Part shown: one piece after another, positions 1-7,404 of the stretch
How the letters are laid out: every line of letters begins with the position of its first letter
Position numbering within the stretch: the first letter of the stretch is position 1
Source: Actinidia chinensis
Lineage: Eukaryota; Streptophyta; Magnoliopsida; Ericales; Actinidiaceae
Direction of reading: 5' to 3'
DNA length: 10,000 nt
Assembly: GCA_009663005.1 (NCBI GenBank)
Contig: VIGQ01002152.1
Coordinates: 105,001 to 115,000, forward strand
Made by a program: the position numbers and the translations under genes
The notes under the pieces: model-generated
Database searches by the model: none
Told to the model about the DNA's origin: nothing
What the model saw: the letters and a program-made list of their open reading frames with translations, nothing else

Positions 1-192
1 TTAGTTTATGTTTTCATACTGCCTTAACCTTTTATATTTATTTTTGTATTACTTCAAATTTTTGTTAATTTAATAAAATTTTTACCGTAATGCCTTTCAA
101 TACATCCTGTTTATTTCGTAGCCATGCTTGGCTAATTATCCAACCGAGATCAATTTGAAGGTTGAATTGGGGATCAATGAGAATAATGAGGT
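1..192. other. Left host flank, AT-rich
   Basis: This is host DNA outside the element. It is T- and A-rich, with no long reading frame and no RNA gene that I recognise. The first 121 bases are U-rich on the plus strand and end in TTTATTTCGTAG, which resembles a plant 3' splice site; the possible short exon after it is listed separately. The boundary with the element is set by the ATTTT target-site duplication and by the loss of similarity to the other LTR. Confidence 0.6.
122..190 (+). other. Possible short host exon (speculative)
   Basis: A 69-nt stretch is preceded by TTTCGTAG and followed by GT at 191-192. It is open for exactly 23 codons in one frame (starting CCA TGC TTG), and the AT-rich sequence to its left is intron-like. 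I do not recognise the peptide. The next acceptor-like site, beyond the retrotransposon at 9456-9457, does not continue the same frame cleanly, because a phase-0 join meets a stop within five codons. The empty-site intron would also be only about 59 nt, short for a plant. AG and GT dinucleotides are common by chance, so this is a hint only. Confidence 0.15.
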
Positions 193-197
193 ATTTT
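193..197. repeat. Target-site duplication, left copy (ATTTT)
   Basis: The five bases ATTTT directly precede the TG that opens the left LTR, and the same five bases directly follow the CA that closes the right LTR. A 5-bp duplication is the usual product of Ty3/gypsy integration. The left copy sits in a run of T, so its edge could slip by one base. The match of both copies shows that both outer ends come from one integration event. Confidence 0.85.
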
Positions 198-907
198 TGT
201 CATGCCTCGCAACTCGGCCATGCGGATCGTGGGCGCTTGATGGTGACGGCTCGCCCTCGCAGTTAACTTACCTTAAACCTGTCTGTCCTCATTCAAATGC
301 CATAATAATTTTTCTTTTACGAAAACGTCATAACTGAAAATAAACAAAGCGTCCGTCCATACCGTAATACGACTGTGTCTAAGTTTTAAACTTTGCTACA
401 TTTCCAGGCTAACTTTTAATTTTATATTTTATTTCTTTATAATAATTTACACATAATCTCCAAGACATAAATCGTTCTATCCCACAAATACATACAAAGC
501 CCCTTGGGCTTTAAAACCCCAATCTTGTCTTCAACCTCATCCTATGGTTCTTCACTTTGGTTTCCTGGAAAGGGTTTCAAAAACGTAAGCTAAAGTTTTG
601 TGAGATAACAACAGATGCCATGAACATAAAATACCATGGATAAATTTTCATATCACCATACATCTACATGTGAACAAGTGAGCGTAACATACGCTTTCTT
701 GAACATTAGTTCATAAACTTGATCTGCATAACATGGCTCATTGTTTTCCTAAACATACATAGCCTGCATGAAAACGTAAACGACTCTGTTAACATAACAG
801 AACATGGGACCCATATAGGTCGGAGTTGCTCTTTAGGCCGAGATATCCCTTATAATGATTTATTTCACATCCCCATTTCCTTCTAGACCATTAGGTTAGT
901 ATATTAA

Positions 908-927
908 GGTCCCACCACAGGGGGACC
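908..927. repeat. Conserved short hairpin in 3' LTR
   Basis: The arms GGTCCC (908-913) and GGGACC (922-927) are perfect inverted repeats separated by eight bases. They lie inside one of the best-conserved blocks between the two LTRs, and the same arms and spacing recur at 8112-8131. A hairpin in RNA or DNA is possible, but its role is unknown. Confidence 0.55.
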
Positions 928-1360
928 CCGAGTGTCACATGCATATACCTCGAATATTCGTTTGGTTTGAAGCAAATATCCATGAATTTTCTTCTCGTAC
1001 ATATTGCATTATCATACTTGAAGACATGGCATTTATTTTGACCACATAACATTAATGCAATTGAAACATGGAACACCTTGTATACAATAATTGTTGAAAA
1101 ACAGTTCGAAAAGTACTAATTTTGTCATGGCATCGTTTACTCACCTGGATTCCTTAGCTAGACTTTTAAACGTCGGTTCTCACATAAAGGACATAGGTAT
1201 CGTTTATCAATTACTATGATCAACCAATATGATAAAAAACTTTAATTTAATAGAAAATTTTCTATTTCCTACCCAAGGCCATCATCCGTTTAAACTTCTT
1301 TATCATAGACAACTCTAAGATGGTGTAGAACACAATTCCCATTCCCATTTAAGCTCACAT

Positions 1361-1463
1361 CCGTTGAACCACAGTAAAAAACGTTCGAAACGGCAACCGT
1401 TTCGAACCCTTCCTAAAACGTTCGAACCAAAAACGTTCGAACCACAGAAAAACCGTTCGAACC
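1361..1463. repeat. GTTCGAAC motif cluster, distal, in 3' LTR
   Basis: About six copies or near copies of the palindrome GTTCGAAC, usually as CGTTCGAACC, lie within about 100 bp. They start near 1362, 1382, 1398, 1419, 1434 and 1454. Some are altered by one base, for example GTTGAAC and GTTTCGAAC. Spacing is irregular, so this is a cluster of sites rather than a tandem array. The matching cluster in the other LTR is at 8581-8679. A protein-binding role is inference. Confidence 0.7.
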
Positions 1464-1643
1464 TTTTCCTGGAACTCCCAGCTTCTTCTTCCTCTCACAC
1501 CAAATCAATCCAAACTCTTTCAGTTTCTTTCACGGCTTCTAGGATATCAAATACAACTCAAGGACCTACATAACTCAGATTCAAGTCTTACATTTAACTC
1601 CTATCATGGTGGATCTAAGATTTAACCAAAACAAACCCTAAAA

Positions 1644-1660
1644 CTATACATATACATAAA
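1644..1660 (-). promoter_or_regulatory. TATA-like block, 3' LTR copy
   Basis: The plus-strand sequence CTATACATATACATAAA reads as TTTATGTATATGTATAG on the sense strand. It lies in a block that is nearly unchanged in the other LTR (8884-8901), about 500 bp inside the sense-strand start of the LTR, a plausible place for a core promoter. It is a weak call from composition and conservation only. Confidence 0.25.
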
Positions 1661-1738
1661 ATGTAAAATGCTCACCTCTTAACTTGATGAAACTTCTAAT
1701 GGCTTTCTTCTTCCTTGGATGAGCTTTCCAAGCTCTCG

Positions 1739-1798
1739 TCCTTCTTCCCTCTTCTTCCTTTTTCTTTCTTCTCCTTTCTCTCTCCCTCCTCTCTCTTC
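1739..1798. repeat. 60-bp uninterrupted pyrimidine tract in 3' LTR
   Basis: All 60 plus-strand bases are C or T, so the sense strand is a pure GA tract. It is followed at once by a G/T-rich run (GGGGGTGTGGGTGTGTG) at 1799-1816. The counterpart in the other LTR (8988-9063) is broken by three G residues. Such tracts can adopt unusual structures or act as GA-rich promoter elements, but here that is inference. Confidence 0.75.
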
Positions 1799-1950
1799 GG
1801 GGGTGTGGGTGTGTGTTTTTGGATTGTGGTAAAGTGAGAATGAGTTGGTAGCGGTGAGGGTGTTGGGCTGATATGAAAATTTATCCTGTGTGGTGGCGTC
1901 GCTTTCTAATTTCGTGTTCCCATTTTTATTTTTCATTTCTGGCTGTTAAT

Positions 1951-2015
1951 CGTTCGAACCCTCTTTGTACCGTCCAAACGCGACCGTTCCAAACGCACTT
2001 CTTGTCGTTCGAACG
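1951..2015. repeat. GTTCGAAC motif cluster, proximal, in 3' LTR
   Basis: Four related motifs lie in 65 bp: CGTTCGAACC (1951-1960), CGTCCAAACG (1971-1980), CGTTCCAAACG (from 1985) and CGTTCGAACG (2006-2015). On the sense strand they begin about 130 bp inside the LTR. The other LTR carries the same four in order at 9207-9270, with different single-base changes. Confidence 0.7.
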
Positions 2016-2145
2016 CTAATGAAATTTCTGAACTATAACTCTGAATGAGTTTTTTATTTTCTCCTTAAAAATAGGGTACGTCATAACTAACAGAGCGGCC
2101 ATAAATTTTTTACCCTCATTAACGGTTTCGTATTCGGGATATACA

Positions 2146-2160
2146 TTATCCCCTCCTTTA
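2146..2160 (-). other. Polypurine tract (plus-strand primer site)
   Basis: On the sense strand the sequence TAAAGGAGGGGATAA abuts the TG that opens the 3' LTR (TGTATATCCCG). A purine-rich run directly before the 3' LTR is the RNase H-resistant primer for plus-strand DNA synthesis in LTR retrotransposons. Together with the protein order it fixes the element on the minus strand. Confidence 0.88.
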
Positions 2161-2461
2161 TACCAGTTTTGTCCTCAAACTTGGCTACCGTCATGCTTTC
2201 GTCGTGATCATTGATAACTTCTTCGGTCATCGAATATCTCATTCATATAGGGTAATGTATCTATGGGGTTTAACCCGTTGCGACTGCCTCCACTGCCCGC
2301 TCAGTTTGGGCACCTACAACATGGCAACCCAGTTGATAATATCCAAAACAAACCGGCCTTCCCGAGATGCTTGGATAAAGAACTACCATCATGGTACTGA
2401 ATACAAAGGAAATGCTGATAATGCCAAAAAGACTAAACGTAGCTCAATTCATTATGAACGT
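2161..2461 (-). other. Spacer between pol stop and polypurine tract
   Basis: About 300 bases separate the first stop after the chromodomain (2462-2464) from the polypurine tract. No full domain is recognisable on either strand. Just before the polypurine tract (about 2153-2188) the sense strand can be read as KFEDKTGIKEG, which resembles the charged tail seen near the polypurine tract in some Tekay-type polyproteins. That comparison is from memory and weak. Plus-strand reading frames here match nothing that I know. Confidence 0.45.
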
Positions 2462-2582
2462 TCATTCAAATGAGAAATAGATATAGCTCCGAATCTCATC
2501 TTCTCTCTCCCAAGTGGATTCTTCCCATGAGTGATTTCCGCCTACACTTGACTAACGGAATAACCTTGTTTCTAAGCACTTG
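2462..2582 (-). pseudogene. Chromodomain at the C-terminus of integrase
   Basis: Two conserved pieces lie in different frames: VLRNKVIPLVK (2547-2579), then HSWEESTWEREDEIRS (2486-2533), followed by a short tail and TGA at 2462-2464. The W-E-x-x-T-W-E pattern is the core of chromodomains carried by plant chromoviruses. In the family this domain is thought to steer integration to particular chromatin marks. It follows the GPY/F module directly, as expected. One frame change separates the two pieces. Presence of this domain excludes Athila/Tat-type gypsy elements and all copia elements. Confidence 0.82.
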
Positions 2583-2619
2583 GTCGCGACAATCCACATC
2601 TCGATCGTTGGTCATGTAC

Positions 2620-3990
2620 ATATTCGTAGCATCGATACGTGAAAAAAATCATGCACGTGCGATTAACTCTGGTGGAAAGCAATACGGTAGCAACGGTGCC
2701 AATTCATGAAGAATTTTGAATGGCCCTATAAATGGAGCTTCAACTTTCCTTTTCCTTACCAAAACGATTTATCCCCATTGGAAGGAGGAGATACTTTCAA
2801 AAACCACGTGCGTCTCCTTCCTCTCAAATGTCTAAGTCTAGTCTACGAACATCTGAATAATCTTTTGGCACGACTCTGATGCAAGTTTGAAAGTCTCTAT
2901 TGAATTACCTTGATCTACGGTCGCAGTTGAATAATCTCGACGGTCCTAAGATTTGATCGTTCTCCAAATTGCGGCCAACAACCAGGCGAACCTACATTCA
3001 TCGTAGTCGAGTGCTTCGATACGGTGCCATTCCAATGCTCGCGTAGCAAACTGTTGTTGTAAGCACATTCTACCAGACCGGTAAGTGCATTTTCCAATTT
3101 TGCCTTAAAAATCGAGTGCACATAGCCGTCTAGCATGTCATTCCAAAAGTCTGCCGATAGTTTCTTTCCGAATTATCCGTCCGTTGTGGGGATGGAAACC
3201 GGTGCAACACTTAGCTCAGTGCTAGAGCCCTGTTGCAAACTTTTCCAAAACTTAGATGTAAAACCTCGGAATCTCGATCGAAAACTATTAGAAATAGGTA
3301 GGTCCGCCATGATAGTCGGATAATTTATGCTACGTAAACAAAGGTTAGCATACGTCGACAATGAATACGTAGCTTTATGGCGAAGAAGTATGCTTTGACT
3401 AGTGAGGCGGTATACAAATAACCCAAAACGGCCATCACAACCTCTTGGTGAGTTCGGCGTCCGAACTACAAAATCCATGTGATGTGGCTCGCCACTTCCA
3501 TTACGGCCTATTGGGGTATTGAGTAGGATTGCCCATAATCCTGCTAGCCTTTGATGTTCTGCCGCTTAACTTGGTTTGACATGATGATAAAACTGTGTTG
3601 TTGACACAAATTCTGCCCTATTTCCTTTTCATTCCCGGCCACCAAATGTTCTTTCAAATCTCTGATACATTTTTGTTCCTCCTGCGATTGCACGTGGAAC
3701 TTGGTATTGTGCAGGATTCCTCCAAAACATGGTATTTTGATCTTTTTGCCTATACTGTTCGCGAATACATAATAAACGCCCTTGAAAACCTAAGTGCCTG
3801 TCTTTGTAAGGGTAAAATCCAGCTTTGGATTCACAACACTCCTCATAAACTTTTCACAAGGACGGATCTTCGGGTTGCCCGCTTTTTGCTTTACAATTTC
3901 CATCAAGGTTAATGAAGCGATATGGTACGTAAGCATCCTTTCGGTGGTTGGCACAATCACTTCAATCTCTATCTTCTAGCTTAACAAATA
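2620..3990 (-). pseudogene. Integrase (zinc-binding, DDE core, GPY/F), broken
   Basis: Integrase joins the element DNA to the host chromosome. The N-terminal region shows a VFKG-containing segment (about 3758-3832) and a zinc-binding region near 3540-3720 in which the expected Cys pair is hard to see. The core starts with MDFVVRTPNSPRG (3440-3478), carrying the first acidic residue. The second acidic residue is visible as FDRDS in another frame near 3265-3285, before FTSKFWKSL. The Glu is in an SER triplet near 3165-3173, after TTDG, again in another frame. LVECAYNNS (3050-3076) and the conserved CW...GER region near 2950-2985 follow. The C-terminal module is visible as PFIGPFKIL (2709-2735) and FHVSMLR (2624-2644). 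All three catalytic residues can be seen, but they are not in one reading frame. Confidence 0.87.
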
Positions 3991-4019
3991 TATAAAGGTA
4001 TGGTTGCGACGCTAAACTA

Positions 4020-4508
4020 AGAATGGCTAGATTGGACCCTGCTGATTTTCGGCCGTAACGCGTATGCGACAACGGTAGCCTTGCCTGGTGATACTAAATA
4101 AGAATGTCGTAGTCTTTTATCAACTCAAGCCCATCTAGTTGTTCTCATATTCAGCTCCTTCTGACTTAAAAAAGTACTTCAAGATCTTGTGTCGGTTGAA
4201 TGAAAACTTCACATGTGACTCCCGTACAGTAATGACGCCAAATCTTCAAAGGCAAAAATCACTGCTGCTAGTCTAGATCATGGGGTCGCGATAATCTTCC
4301 ATGCGGTCTCAACTGTCTCGAGGAACAGGACAATCACTTTCCCATGTTGCATCAATACGCATCCTAATCCTCGATGTAAGGCCATCACTGTAGATGCAAA
4401 ACCCATCTGCCCAGAGGGCCCAAAGCCGAATCGCTTCTTCAATATCTGAAAAATCTTATTTTTTTTTTTGTTTTTTCCTCGCTTCTCATCCCATTCGAAA
4501 TGGAACAT
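4020..4508 (-). pseudogene. RNase H domain, broken
   Basis: RNase H removes the RNA strand after reverse transcription. The start is visible as FEWDEK (about 4482-4499), then ILKKRF and GLGCVLMQHGKVI (4332-4370), a block typical of plant Ty3/gypsy RNase H. Beyond a frame change, a LAAVIFAF block (about 4225-4260), a KELNMR block (about 4142-4162) and a PGKATVVAYAL block (about 4050-4085) complete the domain. An SDA triplet with the first catalytic Asp can be read one frame away from the GLG block. In the last block the usual Asp before AL is Tyr. A run of T at 4460-4469 gives a lysine-rich insertion, which looks like a homopolymer artefact or slippage. The domain follows RT directly. Confidence 0.87.
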
Positions 4509-4539
4509 TATTCTCGTAAGCCTGCCGTCAAAGGTGTTC

Positions 4540-5470
4540 GCATATTCTAGAGAAATCTTTCACCAATCCCGGTAGTATCCAACTAAACCCATGATGAAAC
4601 TCCTAAACTTCTGGCACCTTCATTGGCCTCGGCCAATTCACAATGCGCTTCGACTTTTGAGGATCAACAGATACTCATCACCTGTGGATGATGCTGCCCT
4701 AGAAACGTCACACTTGATAGCCAAAACTCACCTTCTTTAGTTGGCTATACAATATCCTACCCGCAAGGTTGCCAAAACCATTTCAAGTGTGCTCGGATGT
4801 TCTGCAAAACTTTTAGACTACACTAGGATGTCATCAATTAAAACACTGTCTATATAACAAATTCATCAAGAAAGGAGTCAACATACCGATTCATCAAATA
4901 CATGAATGCGGCTGGAGCCATTAGTAACTCTTAAATAGTATGACAAGAAAATCATAATGGCCCATATCTAGTCTGAAAGTTGGTTTCTTCTATGTCACTA
5001 GTTCTGACCTCAATGGTGATAACCTGATATCAATACAATTGTAGGAACACTTGGGCTCCTTTGAAGCCATGATCAAACAAATCATTACCTTGGCCAGAGG
5101 GGTTACTTAGTCTTTAGTGGTTAACCTTATTCAGCTCTCGCTAATCAATGCATAATCTCATCGTACCATCCTTCTTCCGTACAAACAACACTTGGGCACA
5201 ACAAGGGTGAAATACCCGGACGAATAAACCTTTCTCCAACAGATCTTGAGAGGTTGAACCTCAATTCCTTTAACTCTAACAGGCGGACATTACGATAGGG
5301 GGGCTTGTAAATAGGTCTAGTACCCGGATTCAGATCTATATAGAACTCACTCTTTCGGTAAAATAAGGAACTTTCCCTGGGTAACTATCTGAAAAAAAAC
5401 CATTGGGAAATTCTCAGACAACGTGGATATCTTCTAAAATGGTGGGGAAGGCTTGCATATAGATAAACAC
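4540..5470 (-). pseudogene. Reverse transcriptase domain, broken
   Basis: Reverse transcriptase makes the DNA copy of the element. In order on the minus strand are SDSYPGKVPYFTER (about 5345-5395), TRPIYKPPYR (5292-5321), VLFVRKKDGTMRLCID (5144-5191, followed by a stop where Tyr is usual), a RELNKV block, GHYDFLV (4942-4962), and the catalytic Asp pair in VLIDDIL (DD at 4830-4835). A palm/thumb region with EFWL and a following LG stretch lies near 4695-4735. The usual first residue of the catalytic motif is Ile here instead of the more common Val, Leu or Met. Frames shift at least five or six times. The match to plant Ty3/gypsy RT is very good block by block, so identity is secure while function as written is not. 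Confidence 0.92.
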
Positions 5471-5559
5471 TATATTATAAAATGCCTTGACTTCCCTTTC
5501 GAATCAAGAATTCGCTTTCATAGAAGAATAAGGTAGGGAGGAGGCACAACAACGCCTAC

Positions 5560-5990
5560 TACTTCAAAGATAGATTAATCCTGAATGAGCAAACGAATGA
5601 CGAACATACTCGCCTTAGCTCGCAATCGATGAGTGCACGGTAGGAAGAAACCAATCCATCCCTAGGATGCCATCAAAAACATGCATCTCTAAGAGGTATA
5701 AGATCTACATACATAGCGACACAATTGACGCGAATCTCACATGAATTGTAGACTCTAGCGAAGAAAATGGGCCCGGTCCCTAGAGCGGCAATGACACTGA
5801 TAATTCGTCATGTAAGAGGCCAATAGCGAGGCTAGTAAATAATGATCAAAAGAATTTGATAACAAATAATGCGGGAACCTGCATCCTAAGACGTGTGCTG
5901 CCAGGTTGATACATATGCGGAAGTAATACCTGACAGAAGAATTGATGTGCCTAGAACTGGGGTATTCCCGGTACAAGTGCAAAAAGCTCG
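5560..5990 (-). pseudogene. Aspartic protease domain, broken
   Basis: The retroviral-type aspartic protease would cut the Gag-Pol polyprotein. The best evidence is GILGMDW (5651-5671), a hallmark near the end of Ty3/gypsy proteases, preceded by a VDLIPL-like strand (about 5690-5710) and an NSCEIRV stretch (about 5725-5750). The expected active-site triad Asp-Ser/Thr-Gly should lie near 5830-5880. There I can read only a degenerate SNSFDHYLL-like segment, so the catalytic triad is missing or hidden by frame errors. The domain sits between the Gag zinc-knuckle remnant and RT, as expected. Confidence 0.82.
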
Positions 5991-6089
5991 ACCTTGTCGT
6001 GGTTGATTATTCCTCCTCTAGCTGGAGGTTGCCTGGATGAGCAATCTGCTGATGTCCCTCCCAGCTCCCTGAATTCTATTTCCTCATTA

Positions 6090-7162
6090 GACAAATAATC
6101 TTAATCTGGTGTCTTCTTGGCCACAACCCTAACATGCTCTAGTTCACATACGACATCACCCCTAACTTTTCTGAATATCGGGCATGTCGACACTCAATTG
6201 GACCCAATTACTTCCTGACTGGCAAAATTCTTTGCTGGCCCTAATGAATTCCCACTTGACGATCCAAACTTTGTTGTTGCAAACTTTGTCTATGACTCAT
6301 ATTCATTCGATCCTTCTTATTCGATTTTTTTTTGTGCCCAGAAATGAGACATTCATTCAAAGATTCCGAGCAATAAGAGCTACATGACGAACTCCTAATG
6401 ATGCGGGGGATAACCGCCAAGATATCTACTTGCTTCTTGATGCTTCCATAGTAATCCAGCTCTATTAACACCTTCTCGCCATGCGAAGATTCCATTGACA
6501 CAATATGAGCGAGGCATAACGTGACAATTCCATAAACTTTGGACATTGTACTACACTACGATCATGATCCCTTGCTTCAAATTCAAAAATTCTTGAACCT
6601 TTTGATCTCGACCATCTCAGGAAAATACTTCCTCGTTAACTATTTAGGAATCGCGGATAACCATAACTATTCCAATGGCTTTCTTCAATTGCCACCAGAT
6701 CAAACGGCCTCCTTCAAAAGAGAATGTGGCAAAAATCACTTGTCTGTTCATCGGTGCATTGGTAAGACTCGAACACCCTATCGATTCCCAAGAGCCAAGA
6801 ATCTAGCAGCCATGGGATCGGCGAGGAAGCAGGGAAAGAAAAGTGGGGATTGGAAGGGAGAGTGAAGGAGAAGGGATTTTTCCGTAGAAGGGGGGAAGAG
6901 GCTGGGAAGGAGATACACCGGCCCTCTCTCATCCTCCCCTCTATGTATTTTCGGCATAGATCAGCAAGGAGAATGAAACCGGTTTTGGTGATGGCAATGG
7001 GCATACCGGTTGTTGTTGCGTTGCCATGTCATGGTTATTGTTGTTGATTGAAACTTCATGAAACCACTTGAACGAATCCCTTTAAAACCTCTTTACACGG
7101 TCACCTCGATTCGTGGGCCCTCTGCTGCCCCCTCTAAGGCATCGGCCTCTTCTAGGTGCCAT
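6090..7162 (-). pseudogene. gag, capsid/nucleocapsid region, frameshifted
   Basis: Gag would form the particle that packages the RNA. The likely start is ATG at 7160-7162, opening a 26-codon frame MAPRRGRCLRGGSRG... that ends at a stop at 7082-7084. An Arg/Gly-rich start of this kind is typical of Tekay-type Gag. Further on are an ADPMAAR block (about 6795-6820), WLLGIDRVFESYQCTDEQ (6744-6797), EFLNLKQG (6569-6592), an ELSRYA-like segment (about 6510-6535) and a SIKKQVDILA stretch (about 6415-6450). These correspond to the retrotransposon Gag domain. A weak zinc-knuckle remnant lies at 6113-6184. Blocks are in different frames, and between 6830 and 6940 the sequence is a long purine-rich stretch with little recognisable protein. 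The 3' end is only approximate. Confidence 0.85.
6113..6184 (-). pseudogene. Probable zinc-knuckle remnant of Gag
   Basis: One open frame reads CPIFRKVRGDVVC, then ELEHVRVVAKK. The spacing of Cys, Cys and His and the basic tail recall the CCHC knuckle found at the end of plant Gag proteins, but two expected Cys residues are absent in this frame. Position between the capsid blocks and the protease supports the call. It is tentative. Confidence 0.4.
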
Positions 7163-7386
7163 CACTTTACAAAACATATCAAATGTTTAGACATTCTTCA
7201 AATATTAGCCAAATTACCATAATAGAGGTATAGCTGCCATAAAGAACATATAACGTACATCACTGTCAGTCTTCGACTTCTACCTAGACGTGACTCTATC
7301 TATGGCGCTAAACCTATAGCTCTGTGTACGTATAAACTAGGCTTTAATTAATAAAGGTATCTTGAACTATAAAGCGTTCCAACCTT
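7163..7386 (-). other. 5' untranslated leader between primer site and gag
   Basis: About 220 bases of leader lie between the 5' LTR-adjacent primer site and the gag ATG. No gene is recognisable. It contains a second primer-site-like string (7306-7326) and, just after it on the sense strand, AGAGTCACGTCTAGGTAGAAG (7271-7291 region), a stretch of the kind that often follows the primer site in Tekay-like elements. That last comparison is from memory. Confidence 0.55.
7306..7326 (-). other. Second primer-binding-site-like sequence
   Basis: On the sense strand this reads CACAGAGCTATAGGTTTAGCG. It resembles the CAGAGC...TAGGTTTAG continuation usual after an initiator-Met primer site, but it lies about 80 bp inside the element instead of against the LTR, and the TGGTAT start is not visible. 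It may be a duplicated or displaced primer-site region. Confidence 0.35.
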
Positions 7387-7404
7387 GTGCCTCTGAACCC
7401 ACCA
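7387..7404 (-). other. Primer-binding site, degenerate initiator-Met-like
   Basis: On the sense strand TGGTGGGTTCAGAGGCAC begins directly after the ACA that ends the 5' LTR. It starts with TGG, complementary to the CCA of a tRNA 3' end. TGGT followed by TCAGAG recalls the initiator-Met site TGGTATCAGAGC with a few inserted or altered bases. Position is the main support; the tRNA assignment is uncertain. Confidence 0.6.

Larger units (their letters stand above)
198..2145 (-). repeat. 3' LTR (left copy)
   Basis: This is the left long terminal repeat. On the plus strand it runs from TGTCATGCC to GGATATACA; read on the sense strand it starts TGTATATCCCG and ends in ACA. It aligns along its whole length with 7405-9400. 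Shared landmarks in the same order are the GCGGATCGTGGGCGC block near 223, the CCTCATCCTATGGTTC block near 532, the GGTCCC/GGGACC inverted repeat at 908-927, the GTTCGAAC cluster at 1361-1463, the TATA-like block at 1644-1660, the pyrimidine tract at 1739-1798 and the second GTTCGAAC cluster at 1951-2015. By eye the two copies are roughly 80-90% identical, with many one- to few-base gaps. As the 3' LTR it would supply transcript processing signals, but I could not place the R region or poly(A) site. Reading frames inside it are not conserved in the other copy. Confidence 0.93.
2462..5990 (-). pseudogene. pol polyprotein, frameshifted (PR-RT-RH-INT-CHD)
   Basis: This is the degraded polyprotein region of the retrotransposon. 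Its products would mature the particle, copy the RNA and insert the DNA. It lies downstream of gag with no clear boundary and ends at TGA (2462-2464) just after the chromodomain. Conserved blocks occur in the expected order but in all three minus frames: GILGMDW (5651-5671), TRPIYKPPYR (5292-5321), VLFVRKKDGTMRLCID (5144-5191), LIDD (4830-4841), GLGCVLMQHGKVI (4332-4370), MDFVV (3464-3478), LVECAYNNS (3050-3076), PFIGPFKIL (2709-2735), FHVSMLR (2624-2644) and HSWEESTWEREDEIRS (2486-2533). Blocks stay close to family consensus while frame changes between them are frequent. As written it cannot make a full product. It was probably fused in frame with gag, as in many chromoviruses, but this cannot be tested here. 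The domains are described in their own entries. Confidence 0.9.

Noticed and set aside
128..337. 69-codon plus-strand frame
   Set aside because: It crosses the target-site duplication from host DNA into the LTR, so it cannot be an ancestral gene. Only the host part (122-190) was considered as a possible exon.
1361..1463. CRISPR-like array from repeated CGTTCGAACC
   Set aside because: Units are about 10 bp with irregular short gaps and lie in a plant LTR. There are no repeat-spacer units and no cas genes.
1679..1936. 85-codon minus-strand frame rich in Glu, Lys and Arg
   Set aside because: It is a translation of the GA-rich tract and is not conserved in the other LTR copy.
2161..2461. Possible env-like or captured host gene near the 3' LTR
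   Set aside because: Only 300 bp are available, with no signal peptide, membrane segment or long frame on the sense strand.
3595..3979. Plus-strand frames of 105 and 61 codons
   Set aside because: They are antisense to the N-terminal part of integrase, which is supported on the minus strand by several conserved blocks.
6539..7047. Plus-strand frames of 108 and 65 codons
   Set aside because: They are antisense to Gag blocks EFLNLKQG and WLLGIDRVFESYQCTDEQ. The basic composition comes from the purine-rich stretch.
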